The notes under the pieces were generated by a model that saw nothing but the letters and a program-made list of their open reading frames with translations, was not told the origin of the DNA and did not search any database. Below, piece after piece: positions 35,640 to 45,672 of a DNA stretch of 64,000 nt. A program made the position numbers and the translations under genes. Origin of the DNA: JAJYIW01 sp963781665 (GTDB lineage Bacteria > Chloroflexota > Anaerolineae > Anaerolineales > Anaerolineaceae); contig CAWAGA010000002.1 in the NCBI GenBank assembly GCA_963781665.1, positions 4,464,001 through 4,528,000 of the forward strand. Reading direction: 5' to 3'. The stretch's first letter is position 1. Each line of letters opens with the position of its first letter.

Positions 35640-36941
35640 TCAGGCTGCCTCCGATAAGATGGCTTGTTGGTAGATTTTATAAGCGATAATTCCGCCGATA
35701 ATCAACAGAATCAAAGCTAAAATCATTGTAAAAAAGCCAACGCCGCCGGCGACGAGTAGTGGCAGGCTGATTAGTCCCACAAAAAGTCCAGGGGACAACA
35801 GCGCAGCGATGGCCACCCATATTTTCCACCAGGCAACCGGTTTTTGCCCGGCAACCATTCCGGTCTGGCCATTCACCATCACCTGGAAGACCTTATCTTC
35901 GAATTTGTAAGCAGCCAGGTAGATCGGCAATAATACGTAGCGCCAGGATTCGTCAGCAAAATCAGCTGTCATGCTAAAGTTCCTGATGTGCGCTGAAGCG
36001 ATGTCAGCGTAACAGGCCTTCTTGGCCCGTTCTCGCATGACAGCCTTCCCTTGTTCCCAGGCATCGGGTAAGGTTACGTCATAAACCAGGGCTTGCCAAC
36101 CGGCCAGGAAATCCGGTGTGTATTCCACCAGATCGCTTAGTTTAAATGGATAGAGGCGTTGAACAATAAGCTGGCTCACATGTTGATTGCCTGGGATCAA
36201 TAAATCAGAGACGTTGATTCCCACTCGTCCATTTTCCCAGCGCCAATCGATAACGATCCGAGTTTTATGCGTTTTACTTGCAGAGTCGTAATATGTTTCG
36301 GTACGCTCGTGACCGACCTCGGCTTTCCAAAGTGATGCAATATCTGCAGTGAATGTCCAAAACGAGAGGTAGATGCCGGAGAAACGGTCGAGGATAGCAT
36401 TGACAGATAGCTCTTTGGGATGAAACCAGCCCTTACCAAGCCATTCCATGGCTCGGGTGCGTGTATCTTTGGGGAGAACCTTAAATGGGATCAAGAAACG
36501 GGGACGTAAATGATCTGATGGGGCTGTACGTATATTGACTTCATTCGACGCGCAGAATGGGCAGGTGGTTGTTAGTGCGCCTTCTGGAATATCCAGGTCA
36601 GCACCACAACCTTTACAGTGCAGTTGTTTGTGAGAAGTCCCCCAACCTTGTTGGGCTTGTGCCAGGGTCTCCAGGGTAAATTCGTATTCGCCGGCAGCCA
36701 TCCCAACTTTTTGAGCCTGAGCTGGAGCCGTATAGCCGCAGCTTTCACAGGCGATACCTCCTGCTGCGATGTCAAACCGGGTCGTGGCTCCGCAGTTTGG
36801 GCATTTATAGCTCTTGGGGCTATCATCATGTTTTTGCTTTGGGCGGGGGGCAAATATAGTGATACCAGGAAGCGAAGACTTCACTTCCTGGTAGTTTTCA
36901 GGGGGACGCCAATTAGTTTGATCGGATGTTTTAAGTGCCAT
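35640..36941 (-). CDS. Zinc-ribbon membrane protein, paralogue 2
   Basis: 433 residues with two zinc ribbons (CPNCGATTRF...CESCGYTA and CKGCGADLDI...CPFCASNE), then the same core as the downstream paralogue (YLSFWTFTADIASLWKAE, HIRNFSMTADF, LLPIYLAAY, MVNGQTGMVAG) and a C-terminal membrane pair. Such proteins are frequently labelled TFIIB-type zinc-ribbon or primosomal-like by the ribbon alone; no helicase motif is present. The start overlaps the end of the methyltransferase gene by 11 bases. Confidence 0.75.
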   Translation of the reverse strand: MALKTSDQTNWRPPENYQEVKSSLPGITIFAPRPKQKHDDSPKSYKCPNCGATTRFDIAAGGIACESCGYTAPAQAQKVGMAAGEYEFTLETLAQAQQGWGTSHKQLHCKGCGADLDIPEGALTTTCPFCASNEVNIRTAPSDHLRPRFLIPFKVLPKDTRTRAMEWLGKGWFHPKELSVNAILDRFSGIYLSFWTFTADIASLWKAEVGHERTETYYDSASKTHKTRIVIDWRWENGRVGINVSDLLIPGNQHVSQLIVQRLYPFKLSDLVEYTPDFLAGWQALVYDVTLPDAWEQGKAVMRERAKKACYADIASAHIRNFSMTADFADESWRYVLLPIYLAAYKFEDKVFQVMVNGQTGMVAGQKPVAWWKIWVAIAALLSPGLFVGLISLPLLVAGGVGFFTMILALILLIIGGIIAYKIYQQAILSEAA

Positions 36942-38335
36942 TTGACGGTTTGATCTGGTAAATGTCTGTTCTGGTGAGCGGTAAATTACTTTTTCCCTTT
37001 TCGGGTTTTGAGAATAGAGACTGATTTACGTTTATTTTACCAGAAGAAAAGTTGTACGCAGACGATGCCATATATAAACGCCAGGTTCGTAGGGTAGCCT
37101 CGCTGGTTGATTTGATAGCTTCGTCCTGATATTTTTCCATGAGGTAAACCCATCGGCGTAGGGTTAGAGCATAGTGTTCCCTGAGGTTTTCCACATCGCG
37201 CAGCTCCAAACCACATTGAGCAGCAACCAGGTTAGCTTCACTCACCGGTACTAATTCACCATCTGGGAAGAAATAGCGCTGTGAGAAAGAGCCAGCTGCC
37301 AGGATATTCTTATCAAGGTATTTTTGAAATAACCCTGGTCGGATGCGGTTTTCGCTCACAGGACCTTTTCCGGCCATGAACTCGAGTGGCGCCACGAGGC
37401 CGATCCCATGGTTGAGGAACAAACCACCTGGCTTTAATAGTCGAAATACCTGGGCAAAATATTCTGGAAGGTTGACCTTCCCGACGTGCTCAAACATACC
37501 GATGCTGACCACCTTGTCAAATGGACCATCCTCAATATCACGGTAGTCTTGCAGGCGGATATTGACCAAACTGGTGAGGTCGGCTTTTTCGACCTGGTCA
37601 GTAGCATATTTTAATTTGGTTCTTGCTCAGGCTTATCCCAATGACGCTCACGCCATATTTTTCAGCGGCATACATGGCAAGACCCCCCCAACCACAACCA
37701 ATATCAAGGATTCTTTCACCTGGATGAAGCCGCAGCTTGCGACAGATATGCTCGAGTTTTTGTTCTTGAGCCGTATTGATATCTTCTTCTCCGCTCAGGA
37801 AATAGGCGCAAGAATATTGCATGCGTTTACCTAACCAGAGTTGATAAAATTCGTTGCTCACATCGTAATGATATTGAATTGCAGTTTCGTCACGCTGTCG
37901 AGAATGGCTGGTACCACTTAATTGGGCGGGACCGCGATTCTCTACCATCTTTCCATTGGATTTCGGCAGGCTTCGGTAAGCTTTGTATAACTGGTAAGCC
38001 TGGCCAATGGAATATTGGCGGCCTGCGACGATGTCACTTAAACTCACTGCATCTAAAATATCCCCTTCGATATCAAAGTCCGAGTTCATAAATGATTCGC
38101 CCAGAGAATTTTCGATAGGAGGCGTAAACATCTTACGCAAAGTGCCAGGGTGTTTTAAAACCAATTTAAAACTGCTGTTGGGGTTTGAAGCTGGCAATTC
38201 AGTTCCATCCCATAGACGAATGGGGAAATCACGAGGAGGTGGAAAGGCTAAATCCAGGAAATAGATTGTAGCCGAAACACTTTTAGGTTTTGTCGTAATA
38301 CAATTCTCGGGTATGGTCATATCAGTTTGGGTCAT
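36931..38335 (-). CDS. cfa: Cyclopropane-fatty-acyl-phospholipid synthase-type methyltransferase, one-base frameshift
   Basis: The N-terminal half (to 37598) contains YDVSNEFYQLWLGKRMQYSCAYF and the SAM site ERILDIGCGWGGLAMYAAEKYG. The C-terminal half (from about 37570) contains DGPFDKVVSIGMFEHVGK and FPDGELVPVSE. Removing one T from 37609-37612 rejoins them through ISLSKNQIKYATDQVEKADL, giving about 467 residues. The enzyme methylenates unsaturated phospholipid chains. AAGGAGGA precedes the ATG at 38335. Confidence 0.88.
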
Positions 38336-38527
38336 TTATTCCTCCTTAAATTAATTTAACCCGGCTGCTATTTAGCCATCAATTGTGCGAAATGCCATTT
38401 AGGCTTTTATTACTAATTGGCATTCTTTTCCTATTTCACTATGTTATAACCCTGGATTAGCGATTTTGGTTACCATTAATGGTCTCAATCCTTGGGAAAG
38501 TGAGCTAGATCATAAATTATATATCAA

Positions 38528-38556
38528 AGTTTAGGACATTACGGCACTAAAGTCAA
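38528..38556 (-). promoter_or_regulatory. Candidate promoter of the methyltransferase operon
   Basis: Minus strand TTGACT (38551-38556), 17-base spacer, TAAACT (38528-38533), about 190 bases before the start codon. It would give a long leader. The gap 38336-38676 otherwise holds only promoter-like AT-rich sequence and no gene. Confidence 0.4.
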
Positions 38557-38581
38557 GTTTTTCTTATAAAATCCTTAGGTG

Positions 38582-38587
38582 TATAAT
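38582..38587 (+). promoter_or_regulatory. Candidate -10 box of the DUF421/glycyl radical operon
   Basis: A perfect TATAAT, 90 bases before the DUF421 start. The -35 region is poor (TTTCTT at 17 bases), so this is tentative. Confidence 0.35.
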
Positions 38588-38676
38588 CGCTTTTATCAGT
38601 AACATTTCGGAACGGAATGCAATTTGTTTCCTGATTCCATGCATTTATTTTCTAAAATTTACAACGGAAGTAACAT

Positions 38677-39270
38677 ATGAATGCCAATATTTGGAATGAC
38701 ATGTTTCAACTAGGTTTGCCTGTTCTTGAAAAAATTATCAGGCCGATCATCGTTTATGTTTTCTTGATTGTCGGACTGAGATTAGCCGGAAAACGTGAGC
38801 TGGCGCAATTGAACCCTTTTGATCTGGTCGTATTGTTAACATTATCCAACACGGTGCAGAATGCAATCATCGGAAATGATAATTCGGTGTCAGGTGGAAT
38901 TATTGGCGCAACTGCACTCTTGGTCGTCAATTACCTGGTCGTCAGGTTTATCTATGGCCATAATAAAATCGAAAAGATTGTCGAAGGCAATTCAGACGTT
39001 TTGATTGAAAATGGAAATATTGACATGGCCCGCTTACAGAAGGAAGTCATCACCCGTGCCGAATTATTGGCAGCGGCTCACCGGCAGGGGTTTTCTACAT
39101 TGGATGAAATCGAGACCGCGACGATTGAACCAGATGGGGCGATCTCGTTCATCGGCAAGAAGCCTGATGCTTCGATGGAAAGGCATAACGAGTTAGTTAA
39201 GCGTCTCGACCAAATAAATCGAGAATTAGATGAACTACGTTCATCAATGAAACCAGGAGTAAACCATTGA
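38677..39270 (+). CDS. DUF421 (YetF-like) membrane protein
   Basis: 197 residues: three N-terminal helices, with the family motifs LRLAGKRELAQLNPFDLVVLLTLSNTVQNAI and, in the cytoplasmic part, ITRAELLAAAHRQGFSTLDEIETATIEPDG. YetF/DUF421 proteins are common in bacteria and of unclear function; some are linked to envelope or spore properties. It overlaps the following gene (TTGA at 39267-39270). Confidence 0.9.
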   Translation: MNANIWNDMFQLGLPVLEKIIRPIIVYVFLIVGLRLAGKRELAQLNPFDLVVLLTLSNTVQNAIIGNDNSVSGGIIGATALLVVNYLVVRFIYGHNKIEKIVEGNSDVLIENGNIDMARLQKEVITRAELLAAAHRQGFSTLDEIETATIEPDGAISFIGKKPDASMERHNELVKRLDQINRELDELRSSMKPGVNH

Positions 39271-41454
39271 AAACTTCTTCACAACGGATCGAAAAACTAC
39301 GCCAACATGCCCTGGATGTCAAAGAAACGCTTCAGTGGCTCCCACCCCGGATCGATTTATGGGCTCAGCGTGCCTGGATTGCTTCAAGCGGTGAACCCTG
39401 GTCGATTGTCAGGCATGCCAGAGAAACTGAAGCCATTCTCAACAATCTCAAACCAGTAATTGATCCTGATGAGCTTATTGTCGGCAAATTTGATTTAACG
39501 CCGTTATCAATACCGGAAGCTGAAGAACTGAATTTTTACCATCAAAAAATCCAGCCTGCTAAACCCTTGATCTTAGGTATGAAAGCTCATATGGCTATCG
39601 ATTTCGACCGGCTTCTGCACCGGGGAATCTCGGGAACTCAAGGAAGAGATTGACCATTTTCGTAATAAATTGGATCTAGCAAGCGCAGAGATGCTCGCAA
39701 AGGATGCTTTTTATCGGGCCTGCAAGATCTCTCTGGACGCTTTAATCACCTGCGCTCATCATTATGCTGAGTATTCAGAATCACTGGTCCATCAAACAAA
39801 AGATCCAGACCGAAAGGCAGAGCTCACCGAAATTGCCAGAATTTTCAGGCATATCCCCGAGCACCCTGCAAGCACATTTTATGAAGCCGTTCAGTCCGTT
39901 CATTTTGTCGTTTTTTGCCTAGGGGCTGGCACTCAGACAACTCTTTTTCAATATGGACGCCCAGACCGGTATTTACTTCCATTTTACCGGAAAGATATTG
40001 CCAATGGGAGAATCACTCCGGATCAGGCTCAAACCCTCATCGACTGTCTTGGAATCATGCAGACAGAATTTACGCCCGGTGGGTTGGCTATCGGTTGGAT
40101 GGTCGGTGGTCGCAATTCATCGGGAACTGATATTTGTAATGAATTGACCGAAATGTTCCTTGAAAGCATCGATCACGTTCGTTTACCTTACCCGGACGTT
40201 GCCCTGTGCTGGTCTCAGGATACACCATCCAAAATAATGCAAATTAGTGCCAAGGCTATCGCAAAGGGGCTATCTCATCCGGCGTTTTTTAATGATCAAG
40301 TCATCACCCACGGTTTGATGAACGCTGGTTTACCGCCTGCTGAAGCCTGCCTATATCAGAACAGCACATGTGTTGAGATAACACCGGTTGCTTCTTCGAA
40401 CGTATACGTGGCCTCGCCATATATAAACCTGCTGCAGATCTTGAACGATATTCTCGGAATTCCACCGGAAGGACCGCAATCAGCGGCTAATGTGCCTTCT
40501 TCTATAAAATTGAGGCCAATAAGTGACTTACCGGTCAGCTACGTGGAATTAGTCGACCGTTTCCGTTCAGGTCTTAAGCAGGTGATCCGAGATGCGGTTA
40601 TTGACCAGAATACACAACAAGCTACCCGCTATTTCAATGGCGGGCAACCCTTGCTTTCCTGTTTTGTCAATGATTGTCTGAGCAAAGGAATCGATATCGA
40701 CCAGGGTGGTGCTCGTTATAACTGGATTGAACCGTCATTTGTCGGACTGTCAAATCTGGTCAATTCGTTAGAGGCGATCAAAAAAGTCGTTTTCGAAGAT
40801 CACCTGGTCAGCTTTGAAGATCTGGCTTCAGCCTTGCGCTGCAATTATGAGGGATTCGAATCCATCCGCCAACTATTGCTAAATCGTATCGTCAAATATG
40901 GAAACGACGATGATCGAGCAGATTCAACTGCTGTCCAGGTAACCGGATGGATTGAAGAAGACGTCCGTTCTTACCGGTCATTTCTGAGCGGTCAAATTAT
41001 CTCCGGGTTCTTCACTTGGATCATGCATGAGCAATTAGGCCGGCAAACAGGGGCTTCGGCCGATGGACGTCGGGCAGGCTTCCCTTTGAGCGCTGGATCT
41101 GGAACTTCACAAGGATGTGAGAAAAAAGGTCCGACTGCGGCGGTGCTTTCCGCGACAAAATGGGATCACTCCCCTCATCTGGGTGGAATTGCAGTTAACC
41201 TGAAATTTAGCAAACCGAGAGACGATGATGCCTTCGAGCAGCGGTTAATGGATGTGGTTGAGACATATTTGAAACGAGGCGGTTTTGAGGTCCAGGTCAA
41301 TGTAATTGATCGTGCCACTTTAGAAGCAGCGCGCCAGTCCCCAGAGCTTTATCGGGATCTGGTCGTCAGGATTGGCGGTTATAGCGATTACTTTGTCAGG
41401 TTATCGCCAGAAATGCAGGCAGAGATTATCCAACGGAGTGAACACGACTTATGA
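39267..41454 (+). CDS. Glycyl radical enzyme of the PFL family, substrate unassigned, one-base frameshift
   Basis: Read across one extra A in GAACTC (39634-39639) the protein has about 728 residues; the join reads HRGISGLKEEIDHFRNKLD. The active-site cysteine C368 is in NSTCVEITP with the family's glutamate E370, and the radical glycine G704 is in VRIGGYSDYFVRL, followed by the usual AEIIQRSEH end. The Cys motif differs from the common GCVEP. TTG start with AGGAG 8 bases upstream, overlapping DUF421. No radical-SAM activase is encoded in this window, although glycyl radical enzymes need one. Confidence 0.85.
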
Positions 41455-42249
41455 TTATAGCCCTGGTCGCCATTCAATCCCGGTGATACGGCGATTATCG
41501 GCTTTAGCGACGATCACCTGCGCATTTTTTATCGATGGTAAAACTTTCAGGATGTTGGGGAGGTCGACGTTCTGGATGTGACTTTCTGTGAATTCGATCG
41601 TTTTGCCTCCTCGCAAGTGCCGTTCCTTCAGACCTGATAAGATGCCAGCAGGATCAACCTCAAGGAAGATAGCTGTATTGAAAAGGTCCTTGAATTTATC
41701 CCAGGGGGGATCGTCCAACAACAGGTAATTGCCTTCGATAAGGATTATTTGTTGCCGTTTGCGAACCGTTCCACCTGAAGCGATGGGTTCGTGCAATTGC
41801 CTGCTATAAATTGGAAAGTCAATCTCTTTTCCCTCCTTGATTGCCATTATCGTCTGCAGGGCTGCTGCAACGTCGAAAGTCTCGGAAGATCCTTTAATTT
41901 TTCGGAGAACCGTGGGTTCACCATTATGGATGATTGTTTTGGTATCTAAATATTCATTGGAATAATGCCACCCATCCAGGCCGATGCAGACGCTGATTTC
42001 TCCCTTATTGAGGATATCGATGGTTTTCGCAAGGACAGTTGTAAAAATAGATTTTCCACTTCCGGGTGGACCAGCGATTGCGACGATGAACCTTTTTTCA
42101 GTTGAGGCTTCTTGCAGCAACCACCTGGCTATTGGAATGTAACAGCTTTCAATTTCTTCACGTTCCAAGACAATTGCAATTTTCGTCTGGTCTATGTAAA
42201 GCGGCTCTCGAGAAATAGTCTCCCATACGTCAAGAAAATCTTTTTCCAC
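41455..42249 (-). CDS. P-loop nucleoside/sugar kinase (uridine kinase/PRK superfamily)
   Basis: 264 residues. Walker A GPPGSGKSIF, LDGWHYSN and FPIYSRQLHEP match the uridine kinase/phosphoribulokinase superfamily, close in layout to YggC-like kinases, which occur in sugar operons. Substrate is probably a sugar or sugar derivative from the neighbouring dehydrogenase (inference). It starts 3 bases after the dehydrogenase gene and converges on the glycyl radical enzyme gene with no gap. Confidence 0.75.
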   Translation of the reverse strand: MEKDFLDVWETISREPLYIDQTKIAIVLEREEIESCYIPIARWLLQEASTEKRFIVAIAGPPGSGKSIFTTVLAKTIDILNKGEISVCIGLDGWHYSNEYLDTKTIIHNGEPTVLRKIKGSSETFDVAAALQTIMAIKEGKEIDFPIYSRQLHEPIASGGTVRKRQQIILIEGNYLLLDDPPWDKFKDLFNTAIFLEVDPAGILSGLKERHLRGGKTIEFTESHIQNVDLPNILKVLPSIKNAQVIVAKADNRRITGIEWRPGL

Positions 42250-42252
42250 GGC

Positions 42253-43419
42253 TTACGCCAGTTTCCAATCCGACCATTCTTGAAAAATCTCGGTGTGGAG
42301 CGGTGACCCTGGATCAATCTGGCATACCTCACTTAATACCCGGTCCAGGCCTTCTTTCTCGATCTTATCGGCTAGTTGAACCGATTGAAGATCTTTAGGT
42401 TGTTGGTATTTTAGGGCAGCGACGATCCCCTTAACGATCCATTGCCTCGATAGGTTGTATTCAACCGCCAGTTTGGCGGGGGCGACCAGGCGTTCGCGCG
42501 GCGATAATTTCCGGATTGGGTCGCGGACCACCCGCAGAATCGCATCTTGCATTTGAGGGATTGCTCCGCGTCGTCCCAGGTCTTGTTTGTATTCTTCAAT
42601 CGATTCGGAAGAGAATCCGTGACGGACCCTGACCACTTCACCTAGCTCATCGAGAGCTCCAAGCACGTGGTTGGTCACTATAGGATCTGTCAGGGCTTCA
42701 TGAATGTATTTCCAATTACGGTGGAATCCCACGTAGCCGCACACCGCATGTCCGCCGTTATGAATAAACAATTTGCGTTCCAGGCGGGCAGTCTGGTTAT
42801 CAACCAATTCTAAAGCAATCAATCCTTCCGGTTTAGATCCTTTGAATACTTCCCGGCGTGTTGTCCATTCATTGTAATCTTCGGTAACGATCATCAAGGG
42901 ATCTGGTTCAGGTTTTGGTACGACCCTGCTGATCATACAATCGGGAAAACCAAAGGCTGTATCCATATAGTCTGTTCCAGTCGGATCAAGCAAAGCTCGA
43001 ACATGTCTCCCAAGCGTCGAGGAACTGTCCATCATGTTTTCGCAGGCGATCACGTTGAGAGGTTCTTGCCTGCCATATTTCTTACACAAGTCAACCGCCA
43101 GGGCAATTGTCTTGGCAGCATCTGCCAGGTTCTGGTCAAATATTGCCGTAAGAACCAAAGCGCTGTCGGAGATTTCGTCAGCGATGGCCAATCTGTCATC
43201 AGAATGATAAATTCTAAAATTCTCGACCCGAATCTCCTGCACGTGGTCACCGTACAGCTTGACGTTGTAATACCCACTGCTTTTTAGCAAATCGACCAAT
43301 GATCGATTTTTATCGACGAAAACGATTTCGTATCCTGCCTGCCAGCACAGCAGACCAACGTGACCCCTACCTGTAGCGCCTGCGCCAAAGACGACGATTT
43401 TTTTCTTCAATGTGGTCAC
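42253..43419 (-). CDS. Mannitol-1-phosphate dehydrogenase family oxidoreductase
   Basis: 388 residues. Rossmann start VVFGAGATGRGHVG, then ENMMDSS and the catalytic-domain motif KLFIHNGGHAVCGYVG, which is the Lys-Asn-His site of polyol-specific long-chain dehydrogenases. It interconverts a polyol (or polyol phosphate) and the ketose. It overlaps the cupin gene by 4 bases (GTGA type coupling) and precedes the kinase by 3. Confidence 0.83.
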   Translation of the reverse strand: MTTLKKKIVVFGAGATGRGHVGLLCWQAGYEIVFVDKNRSLVDLLKSSGYYNVKLYGDHVQEIRVENFRIYHSDDRLAIADEISDSALVLTAIFDQNLADAAKTIALAVDLCKKYGRQEPLNVIACENMMDSSSTLGRHVRALLDPTGTDYMDTAFGFPDCMISRVVPKPEPDPLMIVTEDYNEWTTRREVFKGSKPEGLIALELVDNQTARLERKLFIHNGGHAVCGYVGFHRNWKYIHEALTDPIVTNHVLGALDELGEVVRVRHGFSSESIEEYKQDLGRRGAIPQMQDAILRVVRDPIRKLSPRERLVAPAKLAVEYNLSRQWIVKGIVAALKYQQPKDLQSVQLADKIEKEGLDRVLSEVCQIDPGSPLHTEIFQEWSDWKLA

Positions 43420-43760
43420 CCCATTCGGTGGTAATCGTCTTCGACCCGGACAACGTCATCAAGCTCAGGTGTGCTAACTTCAATCAAGCGCACATCCTCC
43501 AGAGCGGTGACTCGGTGTTTCCTGCCCGGTTTATTTTCGATGACGTCCCCTGGTTGTAATATGAGGACTTCCATTTCACCCTGGTCGTTTTCCCATTCGA
43601 CTTGTAGTTTTCCAACATCTACGTATACGTGTTCGTGTTTTTTTACGTGATATTGCAAACTGGATCGTGATCCTTGTTTAAATTCAATTATCTTTAAGGC
43701 ATATTCATCGCTATGGGCAATCCAAAGCTCTCTTCCCCAAGGTTTTTCTACGATTTTCAT
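43416..43760 (-). CDS. Cupin, phosphomannose-isomerase type II-like
   Basis: 114 residues forming a single cupin: PWGRELWIAHSD, SLQYHVKKHEHVYVDVG, LQPGDVIENKPGRKHRV. This matches the C-terminal isomerase domain of mannose-6-phosphate isomerase/GDP-mannose pyrophosphorylase as a stand-alone protein. Likely sugar-phosphate isomerase of the same operon. Confidence 0.8.
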   Translation of the reverse strand: MKIVEKPWGRELWIAHSDEYALKIIEFKQGSRSSLQYHVKKHEHVYVDVGKLQVEWENDQGEMEVLILQPGDVIENKPGRKHRVTALEDVRLIEVSTPELDDVVRVEDDYHRMG

Positions 43761-43781
43761 AATATTGTCTCCTGGAAGGTA

Positions 43782-44720
43782 CTATTTGTTGATGTAACTC
43801 ATGACGTTTTTATAATCCGGTATACCGGAACGGCCACCGGGTTGGGTTGCTTTTAATCCGGCTGCGACAGTCGCAAATTGGACTGCGTCTCGTACGGTTT
43901 CACCACGGCTAATTGCTGCCGCGTAAGCCCCATGAAAAACGTCTCCACAACCGGTGGTATCAATTGCCGAGATACTTAAGGCCGGAAAGTATTGGGTTTC
44001 GAGACCGTGTTCGCAAAACCAGCAGCCCTTGTCACCAGCTGTAACGACACACGCAGCGTGATCCTGGCGGTTGAGTGAAGTCATGATTTCTTCAATCTCT
44101 GATTTACCAGTGAGCTTTTGGGCAAAATCGATACCGACAATCAAATGATCGACGAGAGATATCAACTTGACTAAATTTGAATGGGGATCGCCTTCAAGAT
44201 CAACTATGACCGGAATATTGCGTTTTTTTGCAAGGATGGCTGCGTGTAAGCCGATATTGCAAGCTTGATGATCTATAAATAACACCCCGCTACTGGCGAT
44301 TAAGGTCTCGGGCACTTCGTCTGGAATAGGTTCGGTAACCCCTTCATTCGAAAAAAGGATGCTGCGTTTACCATCGGTCATATCGACGATGACAATGGCA
44401 GAAAACGGTTTTGCGCCGTTTTTCTTAATAATGACAGATGTATCTACCCCTTCACGGTCCAATTCAGCGATCGAAAACCGGGAGAGCTCATCTTCACCCA
44501 GGACACCACAGTAAGCAGCCTGAGAGCCCAGGCGAGAAACCGCTACTAAAGCTGTTGCCGTATTGCCCCCTCCCTGGCGTTGTTTCCTCGCGATCGGTAC
44601 TTTTTCATCTATTTTGGGGTAATGATCGACGTAGACCAACTCGTCAACGGCGATTGCACCAAATCCTAAAACGTCCCATTTCCGGTCCATAGTCGAACTA
44701 AATGCCTGCGAATTTTTCAA
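43782..44720 (-). CDS. PfkB-family sugar kinase
   Basis: 312 residues (TTG start) or 302 (ATG at 44690, just after the ribokinase stop); neither start has a strong ribosome site. PfkB motifs are QGGGNTATALVAVSRLG at the N terminus and DTTGCGDVFHGAYAAA with the catalytic Asp at the C terminus (Cys replaces the usual Ala/Gly in DTxGAGD). Substrate not determinable by eye. Confidence 0.87.
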   Translation of the reverse strand: MKNSQAFSSTMDRKWDVLGFGAIAVDELVYVDHYPKIDEKVPIARKQRQGGGNTATALVAVSRLGSQAAYCGVLGEDELSRFSIAELDREGVDTSVIIKKNGAKPFSAIVIVDMTDGKRSILFSNEGVTEPIPDEVPETLIASSGVLFIDHQACNIGLHAAILAKKRNIPVIVDLEGDPHSNLVKLISLVDHLIVGIDFAQKLTGKSEIEEIMTSLNRQDHAACVVTAGDKGCWFCEHGLETQYFPALSISAIDTTGCGDVFHGAYAAAISRGETVRDAVQFATVAAGLKATQPGGRSGIPDYKNVMSYINK

Positions 44721-45615
44721 CCTGTGACCGGTAAGGCAGCGAACCCTGTGCGCCTAAATGTGTGACGGTCAGTGCAGCCGCAGCATTACCATATCGGGCT
44801 GCATCGATGAGGGTGAGCCCTTCTGCCAAACCAACTGCCAGGCCGCCGACAAAAGCATCGCCAGCTGCAGTAGTATCGAGGACCTGGACTGAATGGCCGT
44901 GCAAGTGAAACGTTTCGAGATCACTTCTGACGACAATCGCACCTTTTTTACCCAGGGTTACAACTACCGAACCTACTCCCATTTTTACTAAATGCCTTCC
45001 GGCGGCTTCGGCCTGGTCCATGTTCGATACCGGCATGCTGGTGAGTTGGTTGGCTTCGATTTCATTCGGCACCAGAATATCGATAAGGTGCAAGAATTCC
45101 TTGGGAAAACGGCTTACAGGCGATGGGTTGAGGATGACTTTCGCCCCTCGGTTCTTTGCAATGCGGGCCGCTCTCTCAACGCATTCCAGTGGCAATTCCA
45201 GTTGGAGGATCATCACGGACATTTGTGTTTTCTGAGCCAGGGCATCTTCCATTTGATCAGGGAGAAGGCGCATGTTTGCCCCTGAAACGACGACGATTGT
45301 GTTTTGACCGGATTTATCGACCGTGATCAGGGCAATCCCAGTTGCCGCGTCTTTGTCTTTCTGGATGAAGGATGTGTCGATCTTTTCTTTTTTTAGCCGA
45401 TCGATCAAGGTTTCGCCATAATTGTCCGTTCCAACTCTCCCAATCATGGTTACTTTTCCGCCAAGACGTGAGGCTGCGATTGCCTGGTTTGCCCCTTTTC
45501 CGCCAGGGTTCGATATAAAATCTTGTCCGAAGATGGTCTCGCCAACAGCAGGCATGTGCGCGGTGCGCACGACCAGGTCCATATTTAAACTGCCAACTAC
45601 AATAATGTTATCCAT
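44698..45615 (-). CDS. rbsK: Ribokinase-like PfkB kinase
   Basis: 305 residues with ribokinase signatures: VVGSLNMDLVVR, NPGGKGANQAIAASRLGG, VPNEIEANQLT and LDTTAAGDAFVGGLA. It phosphorylates ribose or a related sugar. The next gene begins at or within its end. A CACTTCCTGAAG stretch upstream includes GGAAG as ribosome site on the minus strand. Confidence 0.88.
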   Translation of the reverse strand: MDNIIVVGSLNMDLVVRTAHMPAVGETIFGQDFISNPGGKGANQAIAASRLGGKVTMIGRVGTDNYGETLIDRLKKEKIDTSFIQKDKDAATGIALITVDKSGQNTIVVVSGANMRLLPDQMEDALAQKTQMSVMILQLELPLECVERAARIAKNRGAKVILNPSPVSRFPKEFLHLIDILVPNEIEANQLTSMPVSNMDQAEAAGRHLVKMGVGSVVVTLGKKGAIVVRSDLETFHLHGHSVQVLDTTAAGDAFVGGLAVGLAEGLTLIDAARYGNAAAALTVTHLGAQGSLPYRSQVEKFAGI

Positions 45616-45672
45616 ATTACACTTCCTGAAGAATGAGATAATGAGATTAGATTTGGTACAACATAAGATCGA

